Assembly (NCBI GenBank): GCA_014304875.1
Contig: JACRUD010000034.1
Coordinates: forward strand, 1-33,656
Length of the DNA stretch: 33,656 nucleotides
Direction: 5' to 3'
Source: Vulcanimicrobiota bacterium
Lineage (GTDB): Bacteria; Vulcanimicrobiota; Vulcanimicrobiia; Eremiobacterales; Eremiobacteraceae
This document shows, piece by piece, positions 8,148 to 15,831 of the stretch (positions are counted from its first letter, which is position 1; every line of letters starts with the position of its first letter). A program made the translations under genes and the position numbers. Below the pieces are notes generated by a model, which was not told the DNA's origin, did not search any database, and was given only the letters and a program-made list of their open reading frames with translations.

Positions 8148-9123
8148 TCTCGGAGACTGCTTCGAACGCTATCTCCAATCGTTTCTGCGGGAACAATCGA
8201 CCTCAAGCGCGGTCTACGGGCAAATCCACCGGCACTTCGGGTGCGGTTCCGACGGTATCCTTCGCCGTGGAAAGCGGCTGCGGCCGGCAATGCTTGGGGC
8301 TGCCGCGCGTTCTTTGGGTGCGCCGTTGTCGGCCACGCTCGCAGCAGCGGCGGCGATCGAGCTTCTTCACAACTACTCGCTGATCCACGACGACATCGAA
8401 GACGGGGATCGCCTGCGACACGGTCGGGAAACTTTGTGGTGCCAGTTCGGCCTCGCGCATGGAATCAATGCCGGGGATGCCGTCGGATCCTTGGCTCAGC
8501 TCGCGCTTGAGCCGGCGGGCAAGGAGCTGGGCTTCGAGGCGGCGTTCGCCATGAGCATGGAGCTTGCCCAAGCCAACCGGCGTATGTGCGAGGGACAAGC
8601 GCTTGATTTGGAACTTGAGGTCGCCGAGCCGCGCAGTGTGACGATTCAGACGTATATGACCATGATCGAAGGCAAGACCGCTGCTCTGTTCCGCTGCGCC
8701 GCGATGCTTGGCGCTCTCTGCGCCGCAGCCGACCACGATGACCTGCGCCGCTGCAGCGATATCGGACGTGTCTTCGGGCTTGGTTTTCAGATCGACGATG
8801 ACATCGCCGGATGTTGGGGATCCGCCGAAGAGACGGGCAAGATTCCCGCTTCCGATATCGCCCGACGTAAGAAGACGTATCCGATTGTCTGGACGATGGA
8901 GCGCGGTCCAAGAGATGCCGCGCGCATAGTCGCAGACGCTTGCAGGCGCCAACAGACGCCGCTCGATGAAGCGGCTAGCCGTGAGGTGCTCGACGCCCTC
9001 GCAAGCGCCGGGGCCCAGTCTGCGGCGCGGGAAGCTGCGAACTCTTATTTCACGCAAGCACTCGAGCGGGCAGAGAAGTTCCCTCCCCTAGCGCGGTTTA
9101 TTCAGCCATGGCACAAGGCGTGA
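8122..9123 (+). CDS. Polyprenyl diphosphate synthase (geranylgeranyl/farnesyl type)
   Basis: A 333-residue trans-isoprenyl diphosphate synthase. GKRLRP (50-55) binds the diphosphate of IPP. The first aspartate-rich motif is HDDIED (89-94) followed by RLRHG, and the second is QIDDDIAG (223-230) followed by a TGK...D...RRKKTYP segment. Tyr85, five residues before the first motif, suggests a medium-chain product (C15-C20) rather than a long quinone tail, but product length is not settled by sequence. The start is a TTG inside the BlaI-like gene, after GGAAAG. The gene precedes the fused membrane glycosyltransferase and could help make its lipid carrier, although the usual carrier precursor needs a cis-prenyltransferase that is not seen here. 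Confidence 0.92.
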   Translation: MAKISAGADLGDCFERYLQSFLREQSTSSAVYGQIHRHFGCGSDGILRRGKRLRPAMLGAAARSLGAPLSATLAAAAAIELLHNYSLIHDDIEDGDRLRHGRETLWCQFGLAHGINAGDAVGSLAQLALEPAGKELGFEAAFAMSMELAQANRRMCEGQALDLELEVAEPRSVTIQTYMTMIEGKTAALFRCAAMLGALCAAADHDDLRRCSDIGRVFGLGFQIDDDIAGCWGSAEETGKIPASDIARRKKTYPIVWTMERGPRDAARIVADACRRQQTPLDEAASREVLDALASAGAQSAAREAANSYFTQALERAEKFPPLARFIQPWHKA

Positions 9124-9174
9124 GATGCCGTTCGTGCGGACGCCGCCTGCCGCGGCGCAAGAGGGGCAGCGCGC

Positions 9175-12100
9175 GTGCCGGACCGAACCGAGTCGCGCGT
9201 GGCTAGACCAAACGCCGGAACGTTAGCGTCCCTTCAGAAGAAGAAGTCGGACGAGGGAGCGGCGCGTTTGCGTGACGCTCCGGCGGCTACCGGGTCGACT
9301 TTCGCCCTAAATCGCGGCGAAACCGGGGCATTGGCCGCTTTGGGTCTCGTCGCCATCCTCATTCGCTTGATTCTTGTGCCGCTAGCCGGCCACGTTACCG
9401 ACGTCGGGACTTTTGAGGCGTGGACGCAAAGCCTCATCAAGTACGGCGCCGGGCAGTTCTATGCCCACGCCGGTTTCGTCGACTATCCGCCCGGCTACAT
9501 GCTCGTTCTTTGGCTCACCGGACTTGTTTATAAAGCGACGTTCATGGCCGGCGATTCATCGCTGACCGCTTTGCGCATTTTTGTCAAATTGCCGGCCGTG
9601 CTGGCGGATGTGGGTCTGACCTACCTCGTCTATCTCATCGCGCGCCGAAGTTACAGCGCTTCAAAATCACTTTTTGCCGCCGCGGTGATCGCCTTGAATC
9701 CGGCGGTGTGGCTTGTTTCCGCATACTGGGGACAGGCGGATTCCGTGGCTGCGGTCTTCCTGCTGTGGGCGATTTATCTCGCGGTCACTCGTAGGTACGA
9801 ATGGGCCTGGGCCGCCCTGGCTCTGGCGGTCTTGATTAAACCGCAGCCGCTCGTTTTTGCTCCAATGCTCGCCGCCTGGCAAGTCCGCAGCGCAGTCTCG
9901 CCGCGCGGCGCGCTGCGCGTGCTTGTGGCCCCGCTGATCGGGCTGATCGTGGCGTACTTGGGTTCTGTCGCTTTCGCGCCGCACGGGCAGCCCGGTCAGG
10001 TCCTGGCCTGGCTCTACGATCGCTATCATGCGGGCATGAGCGTGTATCCGTTCAACTCGGTCAACGCATTCAACCTGTATTCCGTATCGCGCGATTTTTG
10101 GCAACCCGATAACCTTAGGATCCTGGGCATCCCGCAATATGTTTGGGGGACGGTAATTTTCGTCTTTCTGCTTGCCGCACTGGTGCTGCGGCAATGGCGG
10201 ACGACTGGGACCGACCGGCCGGATGCGGATCGGGAGCGCAGCTTCTACACGGCCGCCTTCGTCGCGCTTCTCGGGCTTTTCATGCTGACCACGCGCATGC
10301 ACGAGCGATACATGTTTTCGGCGCTGGCGGTCGCTCCCCTGATATGGAACATCGGATCGCTCCAGCGACTTGTCGTCTCCCTGCTCTCGTTGACCTTTGT
10401 GGCCAATCTCTTCTACGCGCTGCAATATCTTTTCCATCAGAGCACGGATCTGCATCCGCTGGAAGTACACGGGCTGTCGCTGCTGAACGTCGCCTGCCTT
10501 TTCTTCGTCGCGGGCGTCTATCTCATCGACGAGATGGGGACGGCCGTGGACGGCTTTTTCCGCGCCGCGGGCAGCCGCAAAGCGATGACCGAGAGCTGGA
10601 CCGGCCGTCGCGTGCCGCTCATCTTCGAAGGCCTTGTGGGCCTGTCGAAAGCCGATTATCTCATCGCGGGCGGATTGACGGCCGCGACCGGCATTCTGCT
10701 GTTGCACAACATCGGTGCACCGCACGAGCGCATCTTCGACGAGATCTACTACGCCCGGGCGGCTCAAGAGTACCTCGCGCACAAAGACATCTACGAATAC
10801 ACCCATCCACCGCTGCCGAAACTGATCATGGCGGTCGCGGTATGGCTCTTTCGGGGCATGCCGGACCCTCAAGCAGCCCGCGTGGCCAGCGCTCTGTTCG
10901 GGACGCTCACCGTTCCGCTTCTCTACGCGTTCGCGAAGCGGCTGTTCTCATCGACTGCCTTTGCGGCCGTCGCCGTCTTTTTGTTGCTGACCAGCGGCTA
11001 CCATTACGTGCAGTCGCGCATCGCGACGCCGGAAATCTTCTTGGCGTTTTTCGCCCTGTTGACGCTCTACTGCACGTACCGGCTATGGACAGCGTCTCAG
11101 ATCGTCGCACGTCCCGCCCGGTCCGCAGATGTGGACTTGCGGCCCTTCACGGCCACAGGCGGGGTGGTGTTGCTGACGGTGCTCTACGCCTATGTGGAAG
11201 CCGCCCATCAGTCCGCGGCCCCCTACGTCGTTTTCATCGCGATACTGGCGGCTGTCTGCACGGCGGCATACCTGCAAGAGAGACGCAGGACCGGCGCAAT
11301 GATCGTTTATCCGGATGGAACGCGCAAGGAAGGTGATGCGATCCGCTTTCCTTGGGGTGAGCGGCGGAGCTTGAAGAGCGCGGCTTCGGCCCAAGATGGC
11401 CAGAGTTTGCGCTTCACCGCTGAAGCCGCCGTGCTGGAGGAGCATGGCGGCGTTTTGCAATGGCAAAATGACGGAGCCATGGCCGGAACCCATGGCCGTG
11501 CTGTCATCCGTGATGCGCAACGATGGCCGGTGTGGCTGCTCTTGTCCAGCTTGGCTGTCGCCTGCGTCATCTCGAGCAAATGGGTCGGCAGCTTCGACCT
11601 GACCGTGATATGGTGCATTGCGGCTCTCGTGAGCGCCCAGCAGTTCCTTCCGCTGGCATCCAAGCCGAAAGAGAGTGACGGCGGCTCGGTTCCTTGGCGT
11701 CTTCTATGGGGCAACCCATTCGGCTTTCGGTTGCCGCTTTTCGTCGCAGCCACGCTGCTGGCAACCGCCGTGGTCTATTTCCTGTGCTACATTCCTTATT
11801 TCAGCCAGGGAGCCGGACACAGTTTCCGCGACCTCGTGAACTTGCAGCTGGCGATGTTCCGCTACCATTATTCGCTGGTCGCCACCCACCCCTACAGTTC
11901 GAAGTGGTGGACGTGGCCGCTCGAGCTGCGCCCCGTTTCGTACTATTATAAGCCGTTTGGCGGCAGCGGCCCGACCCAAATCGTGGCCGAGATCCTTGCC
12001 GTTCCCAACCCGGCTGTATGGTGGGCGGGTGTCATCACCGTCCCCCTGGCCGGTTGGCTGGCTTGGCGGGAGCGCCACAAGGGCATGATGCTGTGCGTCT

Positions 12101-12405
12101 TCGCCTACCTGGTCCAGTGGCTGCCGTGGGCCGCGTCGCCGCGCATCGATTTTCAGTACAATTTCTACCCAAACCTTGCCATTATCTGCCTGTGCTCCGC
12201 CTACGCGCTCGCGCGATTGTGGAGCAATGCTGGCGCGACGGAGGACGGCCGGCGCCGGGCGCAGATCTTCGTCGGCTGTTACTTGGCCGTCTGTCTGGCC
12301 CTTTTCTTATTCTTCTTTCCCGTGCTTAGCGGCGATCATATATCCTGGCGGCACTGGCACGAGCGGATGTGGCTGCCGTACGGCTGGCCGTACGGATGGA
12401 TTTGA
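9175..12405 (+). CDS. Fused GT-C membrane glycosyltransferase: Gpi18-like half plus PMT-like half
   Basis: A 1076-residue polytopic protein with two glycosyltransferase-C units. Residues ~45-465 resemble Gpi18-type mannosyltransferases: TDVGTFEAW with the acidic first-loop residue, YPPGYML, SAYWGQADS and LIKPQPLVFAPM. Residues ~490-1076 resemble bacterial protein O-mannosyltransferases (PMT, GT39): the catalytic-type FDEIYYARAAQEYL, THPPLPKL near 540, ATPEIFLAFF, ISSKWVGSFD, and a PMT C-terminal domain with SSKWWTWPLELRPVSYYY near 911. An extra soluble stretch of about 75 residues (~708-782) interrupts the PMT half. Both families use polyprenyl-phosphate sugars on the outer face of the membrane. 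The GTG start has AGAGGGG upstream. The DPM1-like gene overlaps its 3' end. Sugar and acceptor are inferred. Confidence 0.88.
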   Translation: MPDRTESRVARPNAGTLASLQKKKSDEGAARLRDAPAATGSTFALNRGETGALAALGLVAILIRLILVPLAGHVTDVGTFEAWTQSLIKYGAGQFYAHAGFVDYPPGYMLVLWLTGLVYKATFMAGDSSLTALRIFVKLPAVLADVGLTYLVYLIARRSYSASKSLFAAAVIALNPAVWLVSAYWGQADSVAAVFLLWAIYLAVTRRYEWAWAALALAVLIKPQPLVFAPMLAAWQVRSAVSPRGALRVLVAPLIGLIVAYLGSVAFAPHGQPGQVLAWLYDRYHAGMSVYPFNSVNAFNLYSVSRDFWQPDNLRILGIPQYVWGTVIFVFLLAALVLRQWRTTGTDRPDADRERSFYTAAFVALLGLFMLTTRMHERYMFSALAVAPLIWNIGSLQRLVVSLLSLTFVANLFYALQYLFHQSTDLHPLEVHGLSLLNVACLFFVAGVYLIDEMGTAVDGFFRAAGSRKAMTESWTGRRVPLIFEGLVGLSKADYLIAGGLTAATGILLLHNIGAPHERIFDEIYYARAAQEYLAHKDIYEYTHPPLPKLIMAVAVWLFRGMPDPQAARVASALFGTLTVPLLYAFAKRLFSSTAFAAVAVFLLLTSGYHYVQSRIATPEIFLAFFALLTLYCTYRLWTASQIVARPARSADVDLRPFTATGGVVLLTVLYAYVEAAHQSAAPYVVFIAILAAVCTAAYLQERRRTGAMIVYPDGTRKEGDAIRFPWGERRSLKSAASAQDGQSLRFTAEAAVLEEHGGVLQWQNDGAMAGTHGRAVIRDAQRWPVWLLLSSLAVACVISSKWVGSFDLTVIWCIAALVSAQQFLPLASKPKESDGGSVPWRLLWGNPFGFRLPLFVAATLLATAVVYFLCYIPYFSQGAGHSFRDLVNLQLAMFRYHYSLVATHPYSSKWWTWPLELRPVSYYYKPFGGSGPTQIVAEILAVPNPAVWWAGVITVPLAGWLAWRERHKGMMLCVFAYLVQWLPWAASPRIDFQYNFYPNLAIICLCSAYALARLWSNAGATEDGRRRAQIFVGCYLAVCLALFLFFFPVLSGDHISWRHWHERMWLPYGWPYGWI
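12376..12399 (+). repeat. 12-bp tandem duplication spanning a stop/start junction
   Basis: Two copies of ccgtacggNtgg, differing at one base (c at 12384, a at 12396), encode a repeated PYGW at the end of the fused glycosyltransferase. The base change in the second copy creates the ATG used as the start of the GT2 gene. Confidence 0.8.
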
Positions 12406-13148
12406 GTCGTGCGTCGGATAAGCGAGTCTCTGTAAGCGTCTTTTTTCCCGCTTTTAACGAAGAAGAAATCATTGAGAAGACGGTGCTAGACGCGCTGCGT
12501 TGTATAGGCCCGCTAGCCGATGACCTGGAGGTCATCGTGGTCGACGACGGCAGCGTCGACGGCACAGCTCGGCGCGTCGCCTCCCTGGCGGAGCGAGACG
12601 GAAACGTCCGACTCGTGCGCCATCCCCGAAATCTAGGCTACGGAGCGGCGCTGCGGACCGGCTTTGCGAGCGCGACGAAAGACCTGGTGTTTTTTTCCGA
12701 CGCCGACGGCCAGTTTGATCTCGCTGAGACCGCAGGTCTGCTGCCGCTGCTCCGCTGTGCTCCCGTCGTCGCCGGCTTCCGCATCAAAAGGAGTGATCCG
12801 CCGCACCGGCTTTTCATTGCAAAGACCTACCGGCTTATCATCGGGCTTGTTTTCGGCGTCTGGCTGCGGGATATCGATTGCGCGTTCAAGCTCTTTCGCC
12901 GGGAAGTCCTCGAGGGTCTCAACCTTGAATCGAACGGCGCGTTTATCAGCTCGGAGCTTTTGATCAAACTCCGGCGTCGCAACGTTCCGATCGCGGAAAA
13001 GGGCGTGCATCACTATCCCCGCACGACGGGCTATTCCAAGGGCGCTAACTTCCGCGTGATCGTCAGGACTATTCGCGATATCATCCGGTTGCGGCTGGGC
13101 CTGCCCCTGACGGCGCGCCGAGAAACCGCGGCCGGCACGGGTCCTTAG
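12396..13148 (+). CDS. Polyprenyl-phosphate mannose synthase-like glycosyltransferase (GT2, DPM1 type)
   Basis: A 250-residue GT-A enzyme. FPAFNEEEII near the N-terminus, VVDDGSVDGT (48-57), the NLGYGAALRTGF loop and the metal-binding DADGQFD (102-108) are typical of DPM1-like GT2 enzymes, as is the HHYPRTTGYSKG segment near the C-terminus. Such enzymes transfer mannose (or another hexose) from a nucleotide sugar to polyprenyl phosphate on the cytoplasmic side. No C-terminal membrane helices are seen, as in soluble DPM1. A GTG at 12369 would add 9 residues unlike the family; the ATG at 12396 is chosen. Its overlap with the fused GT-C gene suggests it makes that enzyme's lipid-linked donor. 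The sugar is inferred. Confidence 0.88.
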   Translation: MDLSRASDKRVSVSVFFPAFNEEEIIEKTVLDALRCIGPLADDLEVIVVDDGSVDGTARRVASLAERDGNVRLVRHPRNLGYGAALRTGFASATKDLVFFSDADGQFDLAETAGLLPLLRCAPVVAGFRIKRSDPPHRLFIAKTYRLIIGLVFGVWLRDIDCAFKLFRREVLEGLNLESNGAFISSELLIKLRRRNVPIAEKGVHHYPRTTGYSKGANFRVIVRTIRDIIRLRLGLPLTARRETAAGTGP

Positions 13149-13152
13149 CGCG

Positions 13153-13917
13153 ATGTCCGGTCACTCTAAGTGGCACAACATTCGATTGCGCAAGGGGAAG
13201 GTTGACGCGCAACGCGGTCAGCTCTTCACCAAGCTGAGTAAAGAGATCATCGTCGCGGCCAAATCTGGACCATCCGACCCGGAGGCGAATCTCCGGCTGA
13301 AGATGGCCGTCCTGAAAGCGCGCGGAGCGAACATGCCGGTGGAGACCATCAAACGGGCGATCGCGCGCTCAGGCGGTGAAGTCAAGGGGCAGACGCTCGA
13401 AGAGGTCCGCTACGAAGGGTACGGACCGGTCGGGGTCGCCATCATGGTCGATGCGGTGACCGATAATCGACACCGCACTGCCTCCGAGATGCGCTACGTT
13501 TTTTCCCGCAATGGCGGCAACCTCGGCGAGACCGGCTGCGTCGCGTGGCTGTTCGTGGAACGCGGCGTGCTCACCGTTCCCACCGCAGGAACGCTCAGCG
13601 AAGAAGATCTCTTAGACTGCGTTGCCGTCGACGGCGTCCTAGACGTGCGGTTCGAAGGCGACACCGCGGACATCATCACGGAGCCGCCGAGCTTGGGCGC
13701 TATTCGCGAGCACATAGAGCGCACGGTTGTGGCGCCCCGCAAAAAGGCCATACTCTTCGCCGGGATTCGATCCATCGCGAAGGCGCAGATAGACGTGCCT
13801 CCCGTGGACGGGGCGTCGGTGCTGGCGCTCTTGGACAGACTTGAAGAGCACGACGACGTCACATCGGTTGCCTCGAATGCCGACATCGCCGACGCCGTCC
13901 TCGAAGCGCTGGCGTGA
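13153..13917 (+). CDS. yebC: YebC/PmpR/TACO1-family protein
   Basis: A 254-residue member of a near-universal family, recognised from its invariant start MSGHSKWHNIRLRKGKVDAQ and from NMPVETIKRAIARSGGE, YEGYGPVGVAIMVDAVTDNR and NGGNLGETGCVAWLF. Members were annotated as transcriptional regulators; later work on YebC and mitochondrial TACO1 points to a role in translation of difficult stretches such as polyproline. Such a role would suit a genome with Pro-rich linkers like those at 14700 and 32500, but this is inference. The ATG is 4 bases after the GT2 stop, and the gene's own stop overlaps the PASTA gene start by 4 bases. The usual neighbour ruvC is absent. Confidence 0.95.
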   Translation: MSGHSKWHNIRLRKGKVDAQRGQLFTKLSKEIIVAAKSGPSDPEANLRLKMAVLKARGANMPVETIKRAIARSGGEVKGQTLEEVRYEGYGPVGVAIMVDAVTDNRHRTASEMRYVFSRNGGNLGETGCVAWLFVERGVLTVPTAGTLSEEDLLDCVAVDGVLDVRFEGDTADIITEPPSLGAIREHIERTVVAPRKKAILFAGIRSIAKAQIDVPPVDGASVLALLDRLEEHDDVTSVASNADIADAVLEALA

Positions 13918-15008
13918 ACCGCACCGGCAATCGACGCAGGTCCAGCGCACAGGAGGGCGCACTGGCGCTGCGGCCACGACGGCATTTTAGCCACTACATT
14001 CCCGTCGGTCTATTTTCGCTGCTGATTCTTGCTTTATTGCTCGTCGCCATCGCCGTCGCGCGCTGGTTTTGGCCGGCCGGACCCGCCGTCGTGGTTCCGC
14101 GGTTCGTCGGCATGTCCTACGACCAGGCCGACGCCCTTGCAACGGCGCACCGCCTCTCGCTTAAAGTGATCTCGCGCCGCGCCGACTATCAAGTCCCAAA
14201 AGATGAGGTCCTCGGGCAATTGCCGGCTGCCGGAGAACACGTGCGCGAAGGCAGGACCGTGGACCTCATCGTTTCAGACGGCGTTCCGTCGGAGAAGGTG
14301 CCCAATGTCGGTGATGTGCCCCTGCGCGAGGCGACGATTGCGTTGCAGAACGCGCGCTTGAAGGTCGGCAAAGTGGCGTACTTGACCGACCCCACGGCCG
14401 TGGACGGAACGGTGCTGACGTCCAGCCCTGACGCGTTGGCCGTGGTTCCGGCCGGCACAAAAGTCGATCTCGTCATCGCCAGAGGAGGAGCCGGAGCCCG
14501 GATCCCTGATTTCAGCGGCTTGCCCCTCTCGTTGGCGCAAGCCGCGGCAAAAGGTCTCAATCTCGACATCAAGACTCCGCCGACGTATCAGCCTATCGCA
14601 CCCGGGAGCAAACCGTACGGCATCGTCGTTTCACAAAAGCCCAGCCCGGGTCAAACATCTCAGCCCAAACACCCCATCGAGCTCACCCTCAGCGGCGGCG
14701 CTCCGCCCACTCCCCAGCCATCAATCGCTACGCTGACGCCGCCGCCATCCGCCGCCCCGACGGCCGCCCCGACAAGCGCTTTGCCCGCACCCAACGCGAA
14801 GCGCAGCCTGCACGTCGTGGTCTCGCTTCCGTCGTATCCGACAGCCAAGCGTCTGCGCATCGCGCTGCTCGACGCCGACGGGGCCCGCACGCTGTATAAT
14901 GCCATAACCAAGGGCGGTCTGACTTTGTCGTTCGACGTCGTGGTGGCCGGGTCGGCGACTATAGAGACCTACGCCGACAACTACCTCGTGAATGCGACGC
15001 CGCTCTGA
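13914..15008 (+). CDS. Membrane-anchored PASTA-domain protein without a kinase domain
   Basis: A 364-residue protein: a short basic cytoplasmic tail (1-28), one transmembrane helix (about 31-53), three PASTA repeats (about 59-126, 128-191, 193-265), a Pro/Ala/Thr-rich linker (about 266-304) and a C-terminal domain (about 307-364) that I do not recognise. PASTA repeats bind cell-wall muropeptides or beta-lactam-like ligands in PrkC/PknB kinases and some penicillin-binding proteins. Here no kinase or transpeptidase domain exists, though the position before rpe is where Firmicutes carry prkC. The GTG start overlaps the yebC stop (GTGA). A non-catalytic wall sensor or anchor seems likely. Confidence 0.88.
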   Translation: MNRTGNRRRSSAQEGALALRPRRHFSHYIPVGLFSLLILALLLVAIAVARWFWPAGPAVVVPRFVGMSYDQADALATAHRLSLKVISRRADYQVPKDEVLGQLPAAGEHVREGRTVDLIVSDGVPSEKVPNVGDVPLREATIALQNARLKVGKVAYLTDPTAVDGTVLTSSPDALAVVPAGTKVDLVIARGGAGARIPDFSGLPLSLAQAAAKGLNLDIKTPPTYQPIAPGSKPYGIVVSQKPSPGQTSQPKHPIELTLSGGAPPTPQPSIATLTPPPSAAPTAAPTSALPAPNAKRSLHVVVSLPSYPTAKRLRIALLDADGARTLYNAITKGGLTLSFDVVVAGSATIETYADNYLVNATPL

Positions 15009-15150
15009 ATCCGGCCGATTCGTTGCTTTCCGGCGGCTCACACGTTGCGCCGCGTGGCGGCCGCGGCCGTCGAGGCGCGACCGGGCCGTTGTCCCCCACG
15101 CCGATGAAGGCTGCATGGGGATGTCGCTGTAAGCGCGAGAAGGGCCAAGC

Positions 15151-15831
15151 ATGCTCGGCATAATGAATGACGGCGGCCCGAAGATAGCTCCATCGTTGCT
15201 GTCCGCTGATTTTGCGTTCATCCGCGAGCAGATCGCCCTCGTCGAAGAGGCCGGCGCCGATTACCTCCACATCGACGTCATGGACGGGCGATTCGTGCCG
15301 AATATCACCTGGGGACCAAAGATCGTTCGCGATCTTCGCCCGCTGTCGAAGCTGCCGCTCGACGTTCACTTGATGATCGTAGAGCCGGAGCGCTACGTCG
15401 ATCGATTTATCGAAGCTGGAGCGCAGCTCGTCAGCGTCCACTGGGAGGCCACGGTCCACGCACACCGCCTCATGGAGCAGATCCGGTCCAAGGGGGCGCG
15501 AGCCGGGCTGGCCATCAATCCGGCCACATCGCTCGACGTGTTGCCTGAGATCCTTCCGTACGTCGACGTGCTGTTGGTGATGAGCGTCAATCCCGGCTTC
15601 GGAGGCCAAAAGTATATCCCCACGTCGACGGCAAAGGTGGCCGGCGCCAGGCGGCTTCTTGAACAGCGCGGGCTCGACGTGGAGATCGAAGTGGACGGCG
15701 GCGTCACGCTGACGAACGTCGCCGAAGTCGTGCGCGCGGGCGCCGACACTGTGGTGATGGGCGCCGGCATCTACGAGACGGCTTCACCCGCCCAAACCAT
15801 CCGGCAAGTTCGCAAAGCGTGCGCCCGCTAG
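15151..15831 (+). CDS. rpe: Ribulose-phosphate 3-epimerase
   Basis: A 226-residue TIM-barrel enzyme interconverting ribulose 5-phosphate and xylulose 5-phosphate in the pentose phosphate pathway. Family blocks are APSLLSADF (13-21), LHIDVMDGRFVPNITWGP (39-56, metal-binding His and Asp), DVHLMIVEPE (71-80, metal-binding His), VLLVMSVNPGFGGQKYIP and EVDGGVT (catalytic Asp), then phosphate-binding GADTVVMGAGIY. The ATG at 15151 has AGAAGGG 6 bases upstream; a second ATG at 15163 is possible. A 142-base gap with no clear promoter or terminator precedes it. The rsgA gene that separates prkC and rpe in many Firmicutes is missing. Confidence 0.97.
   Translation: MLGIMNDGGPKIAPSLLSADFAFIREQIALVEEAGADYLHIDVMDGRFVPNITWGPKIVRDLRPLSKLPLDVHLMIVEPERYVDRFIEAGAQLVSVHWEATVHAHRLMEQIRSKGARAGLAINPATSLDVLPEILPYVDVLLVMSVNPGFGGQKYIPTSTAKVAGARRLLEQRGLDVEIEVDGGVTLTNVAEVVRAGADTVVMGAGIYETASPAQTIRQVRKACAR

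Noticed and set aside
9667-10872. 401-codon open frame on the minus strand
   Set aside because: It lies wholly antisense to the fused glycosyltransferase; the product is Arg/Gln/Asp-rich with no recognisable motif.
10143-11336. 397-codon + strand frame inside the fused glycosyltransferase
   Set aside because: It is an out-of-frame reading of the same gene, very rich in Arg and Ala. It does not indicate a frameshift, since the main frame is continuous with conserved motifs.
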